This document shows, piece after piece, positions 1 to 8,737 of a stretch of 64,000 nucleotides of DNA (position 1 is its first letter; the number at the start of each line of letters is the position of its first letter). The notes beneath the pieces are model-generated. The model was not told where the DNA came from and ran no database searches. It saw only the letters and a list, made by a program, of their open reading frames with translations. Source of the stretch: Candidatus Poribacteria bacterium (GTDB lineage: Bacteria; Poribacteria; WGA-4E; JAJDTR01); contig JAPPIK010000032.1 of the NCBI GenBank assembly GCA_028820655.1, forward strand, positions 120,250 through 184,249, in the 5' to 3' direction. Made by a program: the position numbers and the translations under genes.

Positions 1-371
1 AGGTCGCCCGAATTGCCGATGATATTCCCCCTATGGAGGTCTTTGGACCGGAAGAAGGAAACCTCCTCGTTTTGAGTTGGGGAGGAACATTTGGCGCTGT
101 GCGCACGGCGGTTGAACGCAAACAGGGGAACGGCGCATGCGTCTCGCATGCGCATTTGCGGTACCTCAACCCATTACCCAAAGACTTGGGAGGGATTCTT
201 GAGCGGTACCATCAAGTGCTTGTCCCCGAACTCAACCTTGGGCAGCTTAAGCAGTTAATCCGCGCCGAATACTTGATAGCTGCGAAAGGTCTCAATAAGG
301 TGCAAGGTCAGCCCTTTCATGTGTTTGAAGTCGAATCCAAAATTGATGAGTTACTAGAAGGTGAAGCATGA
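1..371 (+). CDS. korA: 2-oxoacid:ferredoxin oxidoreductase alpha subunit, C-terminal part (5' truncated by window edge)
   Basis: The open frame runs in from the window edge (codons from base 3), so the ATG at 33 is internal. The visible ~120 residues match the C-terminal domain of the alpha subunit of 2-oxoglutarate/2-oxoacid:ferredoxin oxidoreductase, with the family signature VLVPELNLGQLKQLIR and a KVQGQPF segment near the end. In this family the alpha subunit joins a TPP-binding beta subunit to decarboxylate a 2-oxoacid to acyl-CoA while reducing ferredoxin. The stop codon overlaps the next start (ATGA), which shows translational coupling with korB. Substrate choice (2-oxoglutarate rather than another 2-oxoacid) is inferred from the pairing and overall resemblance. 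Confidence 0.85.
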   Translation, partial: VARIADDIPPMEVFGPEEGNLLVLSWGGTFGAVRTAVERKQGNGACVSHAHLRYLNPLPKDLGGILERYHQVLVPELNLGQLKQLIRAEYLIAAKGLNKVQGQPFHVFEVESKIDELLEGEA

Positions 372-1414
372 GACAAGAAATATCCGGCCAAGTTCCCGGG
401 GCTGCGCCCACATTAACCAAAAGAGATTTTGAATCAGATCAGGATGTCAGATGGTGTCCCGGGTGTGGCGATTACTCGATACTTGCCCAAACTCAGCGGA
501 TTCTCCCGGAACTGGGGATTTCAAAAGAAAACTTGGTTTTCATCTCGGGAATAGGCTGTTCCAGCCGGTTTCCATATTATATGGATACATACGGTTTCCA
601 CACGATACACGGAAGAGCGCCGACGATAGCGGCGGGCGTTAAAATCGCCAACCCGGATCTTTCCGTGTGGGTAATCACGGGCGATGGTGATGCGCTGTCA
701 ATCGGAGGGAACCACTTCATTCATTTAATGCGGCGTAACTTGGACATCAATGTGCTGCTGTTTAATAACCGAATCTATGGTTTGACAAAAGGGCAGTATT
801 CGCCGACTTCCGAACAGGGTAAGGTGACGTATTCAACCCCGATGGGGTCCATTGAAAACCCCTTCAATACAATCAGTCTCGCGTTAGCGTCTAGAGTATC
901 ATTCGTCGCCAGGTCCCTTGATAGAGATCCCGACCATTTGCGTCGCATCATCAAGGCCGCCTTTGAACACAAAGGGACATCGTTCGTCGAGATTTATCAA
1001 AATTGCAATGTATTCAATGACGGTGCCTTTTTTCAATATACCGAGAAAGAGACAAAAGCTGATAACACCGTGTTCTTGGAACATGGCGAACCGCTGATTT
1101 TCGGAAAGGACCAAGATAAAGGGATACGACTCAATGAACTTCGACCGGAAGTCGTATCACTTACAGGTGGTCAATATACCGTAGATGATCTCATGGTCCA
1201 TGATCAGTATGCAGATGGCCCAACCCTCGCGCATTTCTTTGCTCGAATGACGGACATCCCAAACGTGCCAACACCGGTAGGCATTTTCCGTTCTTTCAAC
1301 AGGCCGTGCTATGAGGATTTCATGACTCAACAGGGGGACGCCGCCAAGCGAGCAAAGGGAGAGGGCGACTTGGAGGCGTTACTTCACACGGGCGACACAT
1401 GGGAGATTGAGTGA
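368..1414 (+). CDS. korB: 2-oxoacid:ferredoxin oxidoreductase beta subunit (TPP-binding)
   Basis: This 348-residue protein is the thiamine-pyrophosphate subunit of a KorAB-type 2-oxoglutarate:ferredoxin oxidoreductase, a cytoplasmic enzyme of the (possibly reversible) TCA cycle. Visible features are RWCPGCGDY near residue 28, where cysteines of an Fe-S centre are expected, SGIGCSSRFPYY, and the TPP/Mg motif GDGDALSIGGNHF from about residue 104 ending in the NN of LLFNNRIYGLTKGQ. Length is normal for the family. The start at 368 overlaps the korA stop by four bases, so the two are one operon. The C-terminal ~100 residues are less conserved. No ferredoxin or further kor subunits follow; the operon ends here. 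Confidence 0.9.
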   Translation: MRQEISGQVPGAAPTLTKRDFESDQDVRWCPGCGDYSILAQTQRILPELGISKENLVFISGIGCSSRFPYYMDTYGFHTIHGRAPTIAAGVKIANPDLSVWVITGDGDALSIGGNHFIHLMRRNLDINVLLFNNRIYGLTKGQYSPTSEQGKVTYSTPMGSIENPFNTISLALASRVSFVARSLDRDPDHLRRIIKAAFEHKGTSFVEIYQNCNVFNDGAFFQYTEKETKADNTVFLEHGEPLIFGKDQDKGIRLNELRPEVVSLTGGQYTVDDLMVHDQYADGPTLAHFFARMTDIPNVPTPVGIFRSFNRPCYEDFMTQQGDAAKRAKGEGDLEALLHTGDTWEIE

Positions 1415-1838
1415 ATTTTTTTGCGGATCTCCTCACGCTTCGTCGTCGCCTGATTTCACCCTTCCGATTTTGATTGAATGAGTTTTGATCGGCGTCGTGA
1501 ACCTACCTTGATAACCCGGTCTTGCTGTGACCACTATGCCGATTCGACGTGTCGGTCTCATACATCGGTTGCCAGTAGTATAATCAAGTAGCCCCCGCCG
1601 TCTACATCTCACCTAAGTCCAAGGGAAAGTCGGGTAGTTGCATCTAAACTCCATTGATTCTGTCACATTTTTCCCTCGGAGCCTCATCCCTATTGCCGCT
1701 GTTGGACAACAACCTCCCGGAATTTGGATAATCTTCGAAACGGTCGAACCTTGGGTGAACCCTTCTTCGTGTTCGCCATATTAAACCGGACCCTCTTTAA
1801 TGGGTTCTTGAAGATTGTACACCTCCTTGTCGCGACTG

Positions 1839-1863
1839 CCATGATTGTCTACTGCAATCATGG
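1839..1863. promoter_or_regulatory. Perfect 9-bp inverted repeat upstream of the metal operon
   Basis: Arms CCATGATTG and CAATCATGG are separated by 7 bases. There is no following T-run, so it is not a typical terminator. It sits about 60-80 bases upstream of the -35 box of the metal-ATPase promoter and could be a regulator site or an RNA hairpin. Which of these it is cannot be told from one copy. Confidence 0.4.
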
Positions 1864-1920
1864 AACCTCAAAAGGCATGTCCCTACCGTTATGCCCGATT
1901 CCGGTGATCTGGCAATTTTC

Positions 1921-1949
1921 TTGACTTGGGCATAGGTCAACATTATGAT
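1921..1949 (+). promoter_or_regulatory. Sigma70-type promoter for the metal ATPase/ZIP operon
   Basis: TTGACT at 1921-1926 and TATGAT at 1944-1949 have an ideal 17-base spacing, 38 bases before the ATPase ATG. TTGAC (1921-1925) and GTCAA (1936-1940) form an inverted repeat that covers the -35 box and part of the spacer, where a metal-sensing repressor would be expected to bind. The promoter is seen directly; the operator role is inference. Confidence 0.65.
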
Positions 1950-1987
1950 ATTGACCGTCCGAACAAAGTTAAACAAAACCTCGAACC

Positions 1988-4360
1988 ATGGCTGAAAAAA
2001 CTCTGAAGTTAGAAATATATTCACTCCTTTCCGGCATCAAAGACGAGAAAGACGGGTGCGTCAAGCGTTTGATGTCGGCTCTCCGGAACCGCCCGGGCAT
2101 CAATGAGGCACATCTGGAACAAAACGGCAATGTCCGGTTGTGTTTGCATTATCAGTCGGAGCTATTATCAACGACGGAGGTTAAGCACGTTGCCGAGCGT
2201 GTGGGGATTGAGGTGAGCGAGCGATTTCGCCATGACTTGATACCCGTCAAGGGAATGCATTGTGCCGATTGCGTTACATCTATACAACATAGAATCAGCC
2301 AAATGACGGGTGTTCTAAGCGTGGATGTCCGATTCGTGTCCAAAAACGTGTGGGTTGAATACGATTCTCACTTTGTTAAACGGGAACAGATTGAAAAGCA
2401 AGTTATACAATTGGGTTATCGTGTGCCGGCCGAGGATATACGTTCTTGGTACATAGAAAACAGGGATTTAATCACTAGTATTTTGTGCGGAATCTGTTTG
2501 GTAATTGGCTGGTCCGGCGAAAATCTCTTTGAATTTCCATTTCCCCTGGACACGGTTCACCATGTGAGTGCTGTAAGTTTATTCTTCTTCTTTGCAGCTT
2601 ACGTATTTGGGGGTTTAGATTTATTTCGCCGTACCATCAACGAGCTAAAACAACATCATGTAGGCATTGAACTGTTGATGGTGGTGGCGTCGATTGGTGC
2701 AGCCTTTCTGGGTGAGTTTAGTGAGGGAGCATTATTGCTGTTTTTGTTTGGGGTAGGGCATGCCCTGGAGGAGCGGGCACTTGACAAAGCACGTAAGGCG
2801 ATTATCAGCTTGGCTGAATTGGCGCCAAAAACGGCGCTTGTGAAAGATGCCGGTGGAGAATCAGAACAAGCCGTAGATGACTTAAAACTCGGAACAATAA
2901 TTATTGTCAAGCCTGGAATGCGAATTCCTGCTGACGGGGTAGTGGTTGCTGGCAAATCTACCGCAAATGAATCCGCCGTAACTGGAGAATCTGTGCCGGT
3001 AGATAAAGAACAAGGTTCTCCGGTGTTCGCGGGAGGCATCAACGGAGATGGTAGCTTGGAGGTCCGGGTAACACGTCTTTCAGATGACACAATGTTAGCC
3101 CGAGTGGTGTCAATGGTCGAGGAAGCACAAACCCAAAAATCAAATTCACAGCGGATAACCGATAAGTTTTCAGGAGTTTTCGTTCCTCTGATTCTCATCG
3201 GTGCTATTTCAATGATTTTGATGCTTGTGTCATTTGGTATTCCATTCAGCGAATCTTTTCTACGGGGAATGGTATTGTTGGTGGCGGCATCGCCGTGTGC
3301 GCTTGCTCTTGGACCACCCTCGGCAATTCTCGCCGGCATCGCACGAGCGGCCCGGAACGGCGTTCTGATTAAAGGCGGAATTCACCTAGAAAATTTAGGA
3401 AAGGCAAAAGCTGTTGCATTCGATAAGACCGGCACCTTGACCAAGGGTAAACCGGAAGTCACGGACGTCATTTCAATTGGCGAAATGGACGTTGATTATT
3501 GGCTGAAAATGGCGGCGGCGGCGGAGAACCGATCTGGCCACCCTATCGCGGAGGCTGTTGTAGATGTTGCCGTGAAGAGAGGCTTCAGGTTACCGGAAGT
3601 GGAGGAAGTTGAATCATTGATTGGACGAGGAATCAGAGCACAGGTGTCAGGTAAAACTGTTTGGGTCGGTAACCTGAAATTGTATAATGAAGCACACCTG
3701 GAAATACGAACATCTGTGCAGGCGCAGGTCGCGAAACTCGAAGAAGAGGGAAAATCTATCATGCTGGTTACTATTGATCAGAAGCCCGTAGGTATAATTG
3801 GAGTTATAGACGCGATGCGTGCGGAATTGGGAACGGTGGTTGCAGAACTTAAACAAATAGGGATTGGTCACACGGTTGTGCTAACAGGTGACAACCCGCG
3901 AGTGGCTTCCTATATTGCCCAACGTGCGGGCATCAAAGAGTACAAAGCGGGTTTGCTCCCCCAAGACAAAGTGATGATTATGCACCAGCTATTGAATTCA
4001 TATGATAGCGTCGTAATGGTTGGGGATGGTATAAATGATGCGCCGGCGCTCGCGAGCGCAACTACTGGCATCGCAATGGGTGGGGCTGGATCGGATCTGG
4101 CTCTTGAAACCGCTGACGCGGCGCTGATGGCTGACGATCTTTCGAAACTTCCCTTTGCCATCGGGCTTGGACGTGCCACGCGGAAAGTCATCTCACAGAA
4201 TCTCTACATAGCGCTTGCGGTGATTGGTGGATTAATTGGTTCGACGATTTTCGGACTGGCAACTATCGGCATTGCCATTATACTTCATGAAGGCAGCACC
4301 ATCCTCGTTGTTCTAAACTCGTTACGTTTGTTACGGTTCCGGCATTTGCCGAACAATTAA
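1988..4360 (+). CDS. Heavy-metal translocating P-type ATPase, P1B-4-like (SPC...HEG)
   Basis: A 790-residue inner-membrane pump that uses ATP to export transition-metal ions. Motifs in order: an HMA domain with GMHCADC near residue 88, preceded by a second HMA-like stretch without the CxxC pair; membrane motif SPCALALGPP near 434; phosphorylation site DKTGTLT near 478; SGHP near 515; hinge GDGINDAP near 679; and HEG in the last helix pair near 767. SPC together with HEG is the signature of the P1B-4 subgroup (Co2+, Zn2+ or Fe2+ exporters such as CoaT), not of CPC-type Cu or Zn/Cd pumps. P1B-4 pumps usually lack an N-terminal CxxC domain, so its presence here is unusual. The ZIP gene follows 15 bases downstream. 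The exact metal is not decided by the sequence. Confidence 0.92.
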   Translation: MAEKTLKLEIYSLLSGIKDEKDGCVKRLMSALRNRPGINEAHLEQNGNVRLCLHYQSELLSTTEVKHVAERVGIEVSERFRHDLIPVKGMHCADCVTSIQHRISQMTGVLSVDVRFVSKNVWVEYDSHFVKREQIEKQVIQLGYRVPAEDIRSWYIENRDLITSILCGICLVIGWSGENLFEFPFPLDTVHHVSAVSLFFFFAAYVFGGLDLFRRTINELKQHHVGIELLMVVASIGAAFLGEFSEGALLLFLFGVGHALEERALDKARKAIISLAELAPKTALVKDAGGESEQAVDDLKLGTIIIVKPGMRIPADGVVVAGKSTANESAVTGESVPVDKEQGSPVFAGGINGDGSLEVRVTRLSDDTMLARVVSMVEEAQTQKSNSQRITDKFSGVFVPLILIGAISMILMLVSFGIPFSESFLRGMVLLVAASPCALALGPPSAILAGIARAARNGVLIKGGIHLENLGKAKAVAFDKTGTLTKGKPEVTDVISIGEMDVDYWLKMAAAAENRSGHPIAEAVVDVAVKRGFRLPEVEEVESLIGRGIRAQVSGKTVWVGNLKLYNEAHLEIRTSVQAQVAKLEEEGKSIMLVTIDQKPVGIIGVIDAMRAELGTVVAELKQIGIGHTVVLTGDNPRVASYIAQRAGIKEYKAGLLPQDKVMIMHQLLNSYDSVVMVGDGINDAPALASATTGIAMGGAGSDLALETADAALMADDLSKLPFAIGLGRATRKVISQNLYIALAVIGGLIGSTIFGLATIGIAIILHEGSTILVVLNSLRLLRFRHLPNN

Positions 4361-4375
4361 CACTTCAAGGAGAAT

Positions 4376-5422
4376 ATGATTCTCTTAACACGTGCCCTGT
4401 TGAAAATTGATAGGCGACTTTTCTTCATGCTTTTGTTGATCGTTCCCATGGGGTGTAGCATTCAGAGCGAAACTACACGTTCAACCTCCGGATTGGCTAT
4501 CCTTATCATGCTAATCATGTTTGCGGCGTCCTTAGCGGCGGGTGCCATTCCACTTCTAGGCATTCGTACCCGAACGAACCTGTTACGCTGGGCGACCAGC
4601 CTCGCTGCGGGGTTTTTAATCTCGTCCGCGTTGTTGGTTGCTTTACCGGAAGGATTCCGACTCGTAACTGGAGACGAGAGTTCAACTCACATTTCACATG
4701 TGAATGAAAGAAACACACAGCGAAACAACCACAATGAAGTCGATGGTCATGAACACAACCATAGACTCCCTGTCCGGCATTCGTTTAAGTTTGGCGCATA
4801 CCAGACCGCGGGCCTTGCTCTGCTCATGGGATTTATGCTGATGCTGGTAATTGAATCACTAGGCTTCGGTCATGATTTACATGAAGAGCACCATCACGAA
4901 GATGCCGGGGCGGACCATATACATCATCCATCGAGTGCGTCCTCGCGAGGAAAAGGTTTGGCAACGCCGATTGTGATTGGATTGAGTATCCATGCCCTCA
5001 CCGATGGGTTGGCGATGGGGGCCGCGCTGACGACGAACTCCATTTCACTCACGGTACCGCTTATGCTCGGGATAGTTATGCACAAGATGCCTGCGGCGTT
5101 TAGTCTTTCCGCATTTAGCCAACATTCCCATGGAAATGTCCGGCGCACATGGAAAGAGCTAATCGTTTTCAGCTTAGCCACACCGGTGGCGTTATTCATC
5201 GCGTGGCGTGTGTTGGGAGCCTTGGAAAGTTACTGGTTGGGTCTGGCAATATTGACCTCCGCGGGCACTTTGCTCTATGTTGCAACCGTTGATGTATTGC
5301 CCAATGTCATTCATGGGGCGAATCGCAGGATGGTGTTTCTGCAAGTAGCCATCGGTACGGCAGTAATTCTCGCCTTGTCACTTCTTCTTGAGTCTCTCGG
5401 TTTGGGAATACATCCTCATTGA
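4376..5422 (+). CDS. ZIP family metal transporter
   Basis: A 348-residue multi-pass membrane protein of the ZIP (SLC39-like) family, which moves Zn2+ or other divalent metals. The metal-binding helices are visible as HALTDGLAMGAA near residue 205 and HKMPAAFSLSAF near 235. Two loops are rich in histidine (HGHEHNHRL-like and DLHEEHHHE) and probably bind metal. The start has AAGGAG only three bases upstream, so an internal Met around residue 18 (MLLLIVPMGC) is a possible alternative; that segment also resembles a signal or lipobox. It lies 15 bases after the metal ATPase and shares its promoter, which suggests a joint metal-homeostasis unit. Whether it imports or exports is not determined. Confidence 0.9.
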   Translation: MILLTRALLKIDRRLFFMLLLIVPMGCSIQSETTRSTSGLAILIMLIMFAASLAAGAIPLLGIRTRTNLLRWATSLAAGFLISSALLVALPEGFRLVTGDESSTHISHVNERNTQRNNHNEVDGHEHNHRLPVRHSFKFGAYQTAGLALLMGFMLMLVIESLGFGHDLHEEHHHEDAGADHIHHPSSASSRGKGLATPIVIGLSIHALTDGLAMGAALTTNSISLTVPLMLGIVMHKMPAAFSLSAFSQHSHGNVRRTWKELIVFSLATPVALFIAWRVLGALESYWLGLAILTSAGTLLYVATVDVLPNVIHGANRRMVFLQVAIGTAVILALSLLLESLGLGIHPH

Positions 5423-5547
5423 ATTATCGGCAATGGGAAAGGGTGATTTGCTGCCGGAGGGTTCAAAATACATGATCTGATTTGAATGTACGTTGTGCTA
5501 ATATCGAATCTGTCTCATTCCAAATATGATCCGTTTTGGAGAAAATA

Positions 5548-6660
5548 ATGAGAATTGACCGAATAGATGTGTATTACGTGAGTTTACCCTTGGTGTATCC
5601 GTGGCGCACGGCCTACGGCGAGGATCCAAGTATTCATTCCGTTCTCGTACGAATGGAATCCGAAGGTCAAGAGGGGTGGGGAGAAACGACGCCGCTGAAA
5701 GCCCCGGCATATACTCCCGAATCGGCAATGTCGGTATACCACAACATCGTCGAATACATTGCCCCGGCGATAGTGGGGAAGTCGTTTGAGACCGCAGAAG
5801 GTTTGTTGAATGCCTACAGTTGGATAAAGGGTAACCCGTTTGCAAAGGCGGGACCGGAAATTGCTTGGTGGATGCTGCAAGCAAACATTCAAAACAAACC
5901 CCTTCACGAGTTGATCGGTGGCGAGTTTAGACGGGTTGAAGCGGGGGCCGACTTCGGCGTTCAAGACTCCATTGACATGCTACTGGATAAGATTCAAGGC
6001 GCAGTGGAAGACGGTTTCAAACGGGTCAAGCTCAAAGTCCGTCCCGGTTGGGATTTGGAAATGTTGCGGGTAGTCTGCACTACGTTTTCTAAGCAGACCT
6101 TCCATATTGATTGTAATTCGGGTTATTCGCTGGATGACATCGATTTCTTTAAGCAGGTTGACAAGTTGGGGTTGGCGATGATTGAACAGCCGTTATTCCA
6201 CACCGATCTGCTGGATCATGCCGAATTGCAGAGACAGATCGGCACCCCGGTGTGTTTGGACGAATCCATCACCTCAGTTCGCACTTTTGAATGGGCATTG
6301 AAACTGAAATCCTGTGAAATTCTAAATCTAAAAACCGGTCGCGTGGGCGGCCTGTCGGTGGTGGTCAAACTGCATGACATGGCGCGGGACGCTGGCATAC
6401 CGTGTTGGGTCGGGAGTATGTTAGAAAGCGGGATCGGTGCGGGTATTTTGGTTGAGTTGGGAACCCTTACCAATTTCACGTATCCGGGTGACCTGTTCCC
6501 CAGCCAGTTTTTCTACCGCCAAGATTTGACGGAGCGAGAATTGGTTCTGAATGACGACTGTACGTTCACCCCGTCGCAAGTCCCCGGAACTCCCTACAAA
6601 CCGGTATTGGAGCGCGTGAAGAACGCGGCATTGCATAGCCGCACGATAGAGTCCGAGTGA
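5548..6660 (+). CDS. Enolase-superfamily enzyme, o-succinylbenzoate synthase / N-acylamino acid racemase-like
   Basis: About 370 residues of the mandelate racemase/muconate lactonizing enzyme group. The barrel motifs fit the OSBS/NSAR branch: KLKVRPGWD near residue 160 with the catalytic lysines, metal ligands in DCN (~187), EQP (~212) and DES (~237), and the opposite catalytic lysine in NLKTGRVGG (~261). The ORF track begins at a TTG (5536); I prefer the ATG at 5548, which has GGAG six bases upstream. No other menaquinone genes are nearby, so a racemase, or catabolic use of an N-acyl amino acid, is at least as likely as menaquinone synthesis. It converges with the DUF4159 gene. Confidence 0.85.
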   Translation: MRIDRIDVYYVSLPLVYPWRTAYGEDPSIHSVLVRMESEGQEGWGETTPLKAPAYTPESAMSVYHNIVEYIAPAIVGKSFETAEGLLNAYSWIKGNPFAKAGPEIAWWMLQANIQNKPLHELIGGEFRRVEAGADFGVQDSIDMLLDKIQGAVEDGFKRVKLKVRPGWDLEMLRVVCTTFSKQTFHIDCNSGYSLDDIDFFKQVDKLGLAMIEQPLFHTDLLDHAELQRQIGTPVCLDESITSVRTFEWALKLKSCEILNLKTGRVGGLSVVVKLHDMARDAGIPCWVGSMLESGIGAGILVELGTLTNFTYPGDLFPSQFFYRQDLTERELVLNDDCTFTPSQVPGTPYKPVLERVKNAALHSRTIESE

Positions 6661-6667
6661 TTAGGAA

Positions 6668-6693
6668 AATCACAACCTCCGCAAGGTTTGATT
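6668..6693. terminator. Hairpin between convergent genes, possible bidirectional terminator
   Basis: AATCA-c-AACCT pairs with AGGTT-TGATT around a five-base loop: ten base pairs with one bulged base. It sits exactly between two convergent genes and overlaps the DUF4159 stop. On the minus strand the stem is followed by TTTTCC, so termination of the minus-strand gene is the better-supported role. Confidence 0.45.
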
Positions 6694-8173
6694 AGCGGCT
6701 TAGAACCCTGACGGTCTCCGGGGCAGTGGTCGGCAAACGTTGATCCACCAATTTATCCGGAGGGATGTAATTCGTGTGGTCGGCTATGCTTCCATGCGTC
6801 AGTGCGTAGACGGCAACATTAGTCATGAATCGATAGACGCCGGGAGAGTAGTGCACCGAACGGGTCGGCAGACTCACCGCTTCCATCGCGCACATGTAAT
6901 CGCGCCTGACAGTTATCACGGATAGTTTGTCCGCGATTGATATACCTTCAAGAAAGTTCCGCCTCTGCGGTCGCGTTCCCCACCAGAATATATCGAATCC
7001 GACGGGCGGGCCGCCCATCTCATAGTAGTTGCTGTAAATTTCGTGGTCGTTGGGTATACGTTCAATCTGATACTCCGGCATAACGTATCGCATTTGAGCC
7101 AGAAACAGATGAATCATCGCCTGTGCTGGAGCGTTTACGCCGCAGTCGTCAAATACCATCAGACCACCCTTCTCAATCAGGTATCGACGTAACCCTGCCG
7201 CCTCCGATGGAGTAAAACGGTTGTCTAATCTCCCGCCGCCGTATTGACTTCCGATTAGATTGTGAGAGCGTACAAGGGCGGGATCGTGCCCTGTCATGAA
7301 AACAAGTGGACTCTTTTGCAAGTTGGCGTCAGTTAACCTTATCGCGCCTCCTTCAACATTCATGTCCGCTTTGATTTTTGTGCGTTCATTTATCCATTTT
7401 GTTAGGGCATTGAGTGACGATGAATCAGCCCACCAGTCGGAAAGATTGTGACGGATCCGGGCAAAACGCAGCACACCGCGAATATCCCGCCCCATTCCGA
7501 CAACCTCACCACCTGGCTCACCTCTGGGCAGCGGCGGCACTTCAACGTTGCCAAGTCGAATTTTCCCGGTGACATCGTCGAGGAGGTCCGCATCACGTGC
7601 CGCGCCAACGCTCTTGACCATGGACAGTCCGGGTATTCGAGGTGTCCCCACCGTGTGCTGTACGCTAACGCGCGCCGTGCCGCGCCGTGAGGAGCGATGC
7701 GCTGTTGGAATTCCGGTTTCGACCGGGGTGGAAAAGTCAAGTGCTTCGGGTGCGTCGGAAGTTAAAGGTTCAGCCGACGTGACCGAACGCGGCGACGGTG
7801 CGCTCGACGAAACCACACTTGGGACCCTTGGATGGATCGGCGCCGTAATCTTGATGATCCGGTGTGAAACATCTTGTGGAACCTGTGAATGGACTCTGGC
7901 GCGCAATGGAGATACCATCACGGTTCTCTTTTCTGCTGGAACCAATCCCTCAGTTACCGGACTGTGTTCTCGCACGACCGGCTGGATTGGCGGTTTGACA
8001 ATATGCGGTGGCCTTGGCGGTCTCTGTGGTTTGCTCGGCTGTAGGAAGTCCACGCCTATGAAATTCTTGAAATCTTTGGTCTGGCTCAAGAGGTACAAAC
8101 CGGCAACCAATGCGATTATTATGTGGAGAATCACTGATGTCATGAACGCGCTGGATGTTCTCTTGGTACTCAT
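6692..8173 (-). CDS. DUF4159 protein with TonB-like N-terminal anchor and proline-rich linker
   Basis: 493 residues. The N-terminus has one membrane helix (about residues 9-29) followed by a proline-rich stretch (KPQRPPRPPHIVKPPIQP), an arrangement like TonB that would place the rest in the periplasm. A low-complexity middle leads to a C-terminal domain (from about residue 235) that I recognise as DUF4159: a Rossmann-like fold with VFDDCG, an aromatic WWGTRPQRRNFLEG segment and GVYRFMTNVAVYALTHG near the end. The domain's biochemical function is not established. The ATG is preceded by a perfect AGGAGG at six bases, so the start is firm. It is divergent from the DUF6785-like gene. No ExbB/ExbD genes are in the window, so a true TonB role is doubtful. 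Confidence 0.75.
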   Translation of the reverse strand: MSTKRTSSAFMTSVILHIIIALVAGLYLLSQTKDFKNFIGVDFLQPSKPQRPPRPPHIVKPPIQPVVREHSPVTEGLVPAEKRTVMVSPLRARVHSQVPQDVSHRIIKITAPIHPRVPSVVSSSAPSPRSVTSAEPLTSDAPEALDFSTPVETGIPTAHRSSRRGTARVSVQHTVGTPRIPGLSMVKSVGAARDADLLDDVTGKIRLGNVEVPPLPRGEPGGEVVGMGRDIRGVLRFARIRHNLSDWWADSSSLNALTKWINERTKIKADMNVEGGAIRLTDANLQKSPLVFMTGHDPALVRSHNLIGSQYGGGRLDNRFTPSEAAGLRRYLIEKGGLMVFDDCGVNAPAQAMIHLFLAQMRYVMPEYQIERIPNDHEIYSNYYEMGGPPVGFDIFWWGTRPQRRNFLEGISIADKLSVITVRRDYMCAMEAVSLPTRSVHYSPGVYRFMTNVAVYALTHGSIADHTNYIPPDKLVDQRLPTTAPETVRVLSR

Positions 8174-8737
8174 AGAATGCCTCCTAAGTCCGATGTCTCG
8201 ATTTTCAGGATGAGTGAATCATGAGCGCACTTACCCTAAATCACCTCATGGACGAGTCTCGAATGTTGGTTAATGGGCGGCGAGGAACCGGATTCCACTT
8301 ACCGGAAAACCCAAAAGATTGTTCCATAGATTGGGAATTTCCGAATTCGGGAAAACCTAAAGATAGAAAACCTCGTTATATTAGCCGTGTACCGAGGTAC
8401 ACGGCGACCAAGAAATGTCATCGCGCGATAGACATTGATTCTGCAGATTGCCAACACCGCAATTTATGTGCCATGCCCTGTAAATCCTTTAACCGTGGGA
8501 TTGTTGGGCAGACAGAACTGTACTGAATCGGTTTGTCGTGCCCGAGATTGGCTAATCATCCTGTGTCTCTCTGTACGAGATGGTGCAATTGTCCGGAGGC
8601 GCCCGTACCATTAGCTCACTCAAAACGACAGTTGTCTCGCTCCGTATGTACGAACCGTGTCCCAATGGCGGAACTCTGGTAGTTAGGGTGTCAAATTAGA
8701 CTACAAGGATGGCAGCATAAGTTGCCAAAGTTTCAGT
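8174..8737. other. Non-coding region between divergent genes
   Basis: About 560 bases. A 101-codon ORF (8221-8526) has no family resemblance and is judged spurious. The region contains a perfect 22-bp palindrome listed separately. Otherwise nothing was recognised. Confidence 0.55.
8384..8405. promoter_or_regulatory. Perfect 10-bp-arm palindrome (operator-like)
   Basis: GCCGTGTACC and GGTACACGGC flank a two-base centre (GA). The centre is too short for an RNA hairpin loop without fraying, and no T-run follows, so a dimeric DNA-binding protein site is more likely than a terminator. It lies in the shared upstream region of the divergent DUF4159 and DUF6785-like genes. Confidence 0.5.

Larger units (their letters stand above)
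1415..1987. other. Non-coding region between korB and the metal ATPase
   Basis: About 570 bases with no convincing gene. The 66- and 75-codon ORFs here lack ribosome sites and family features. The right half holds a 9-bp inverted repeat and a strong promoter for the metal ATPase, listed separately. Nothing else was recognised in the left half. Confidence 0.6.

Noticed and set aside
1724-1924. 66-codon ORF in the gap after korB
   Set aside because: No start support; it covers the inverted repeat and has no family resemblance.
7548-8213. 221-codon ORF antisense to the DUF4159 gene
   Set aside because: The opposite frame has a perfect ribosome site and a recognisable domain; this is a shadow.
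8221-8526. 101-codon ORF between DUF4159 and the DUF6785-like gene
   Set aside because: No Shine-Dalgarno site of quality, no family resemblance, and it contains the 22-bp palindrome; treated as non-coding.
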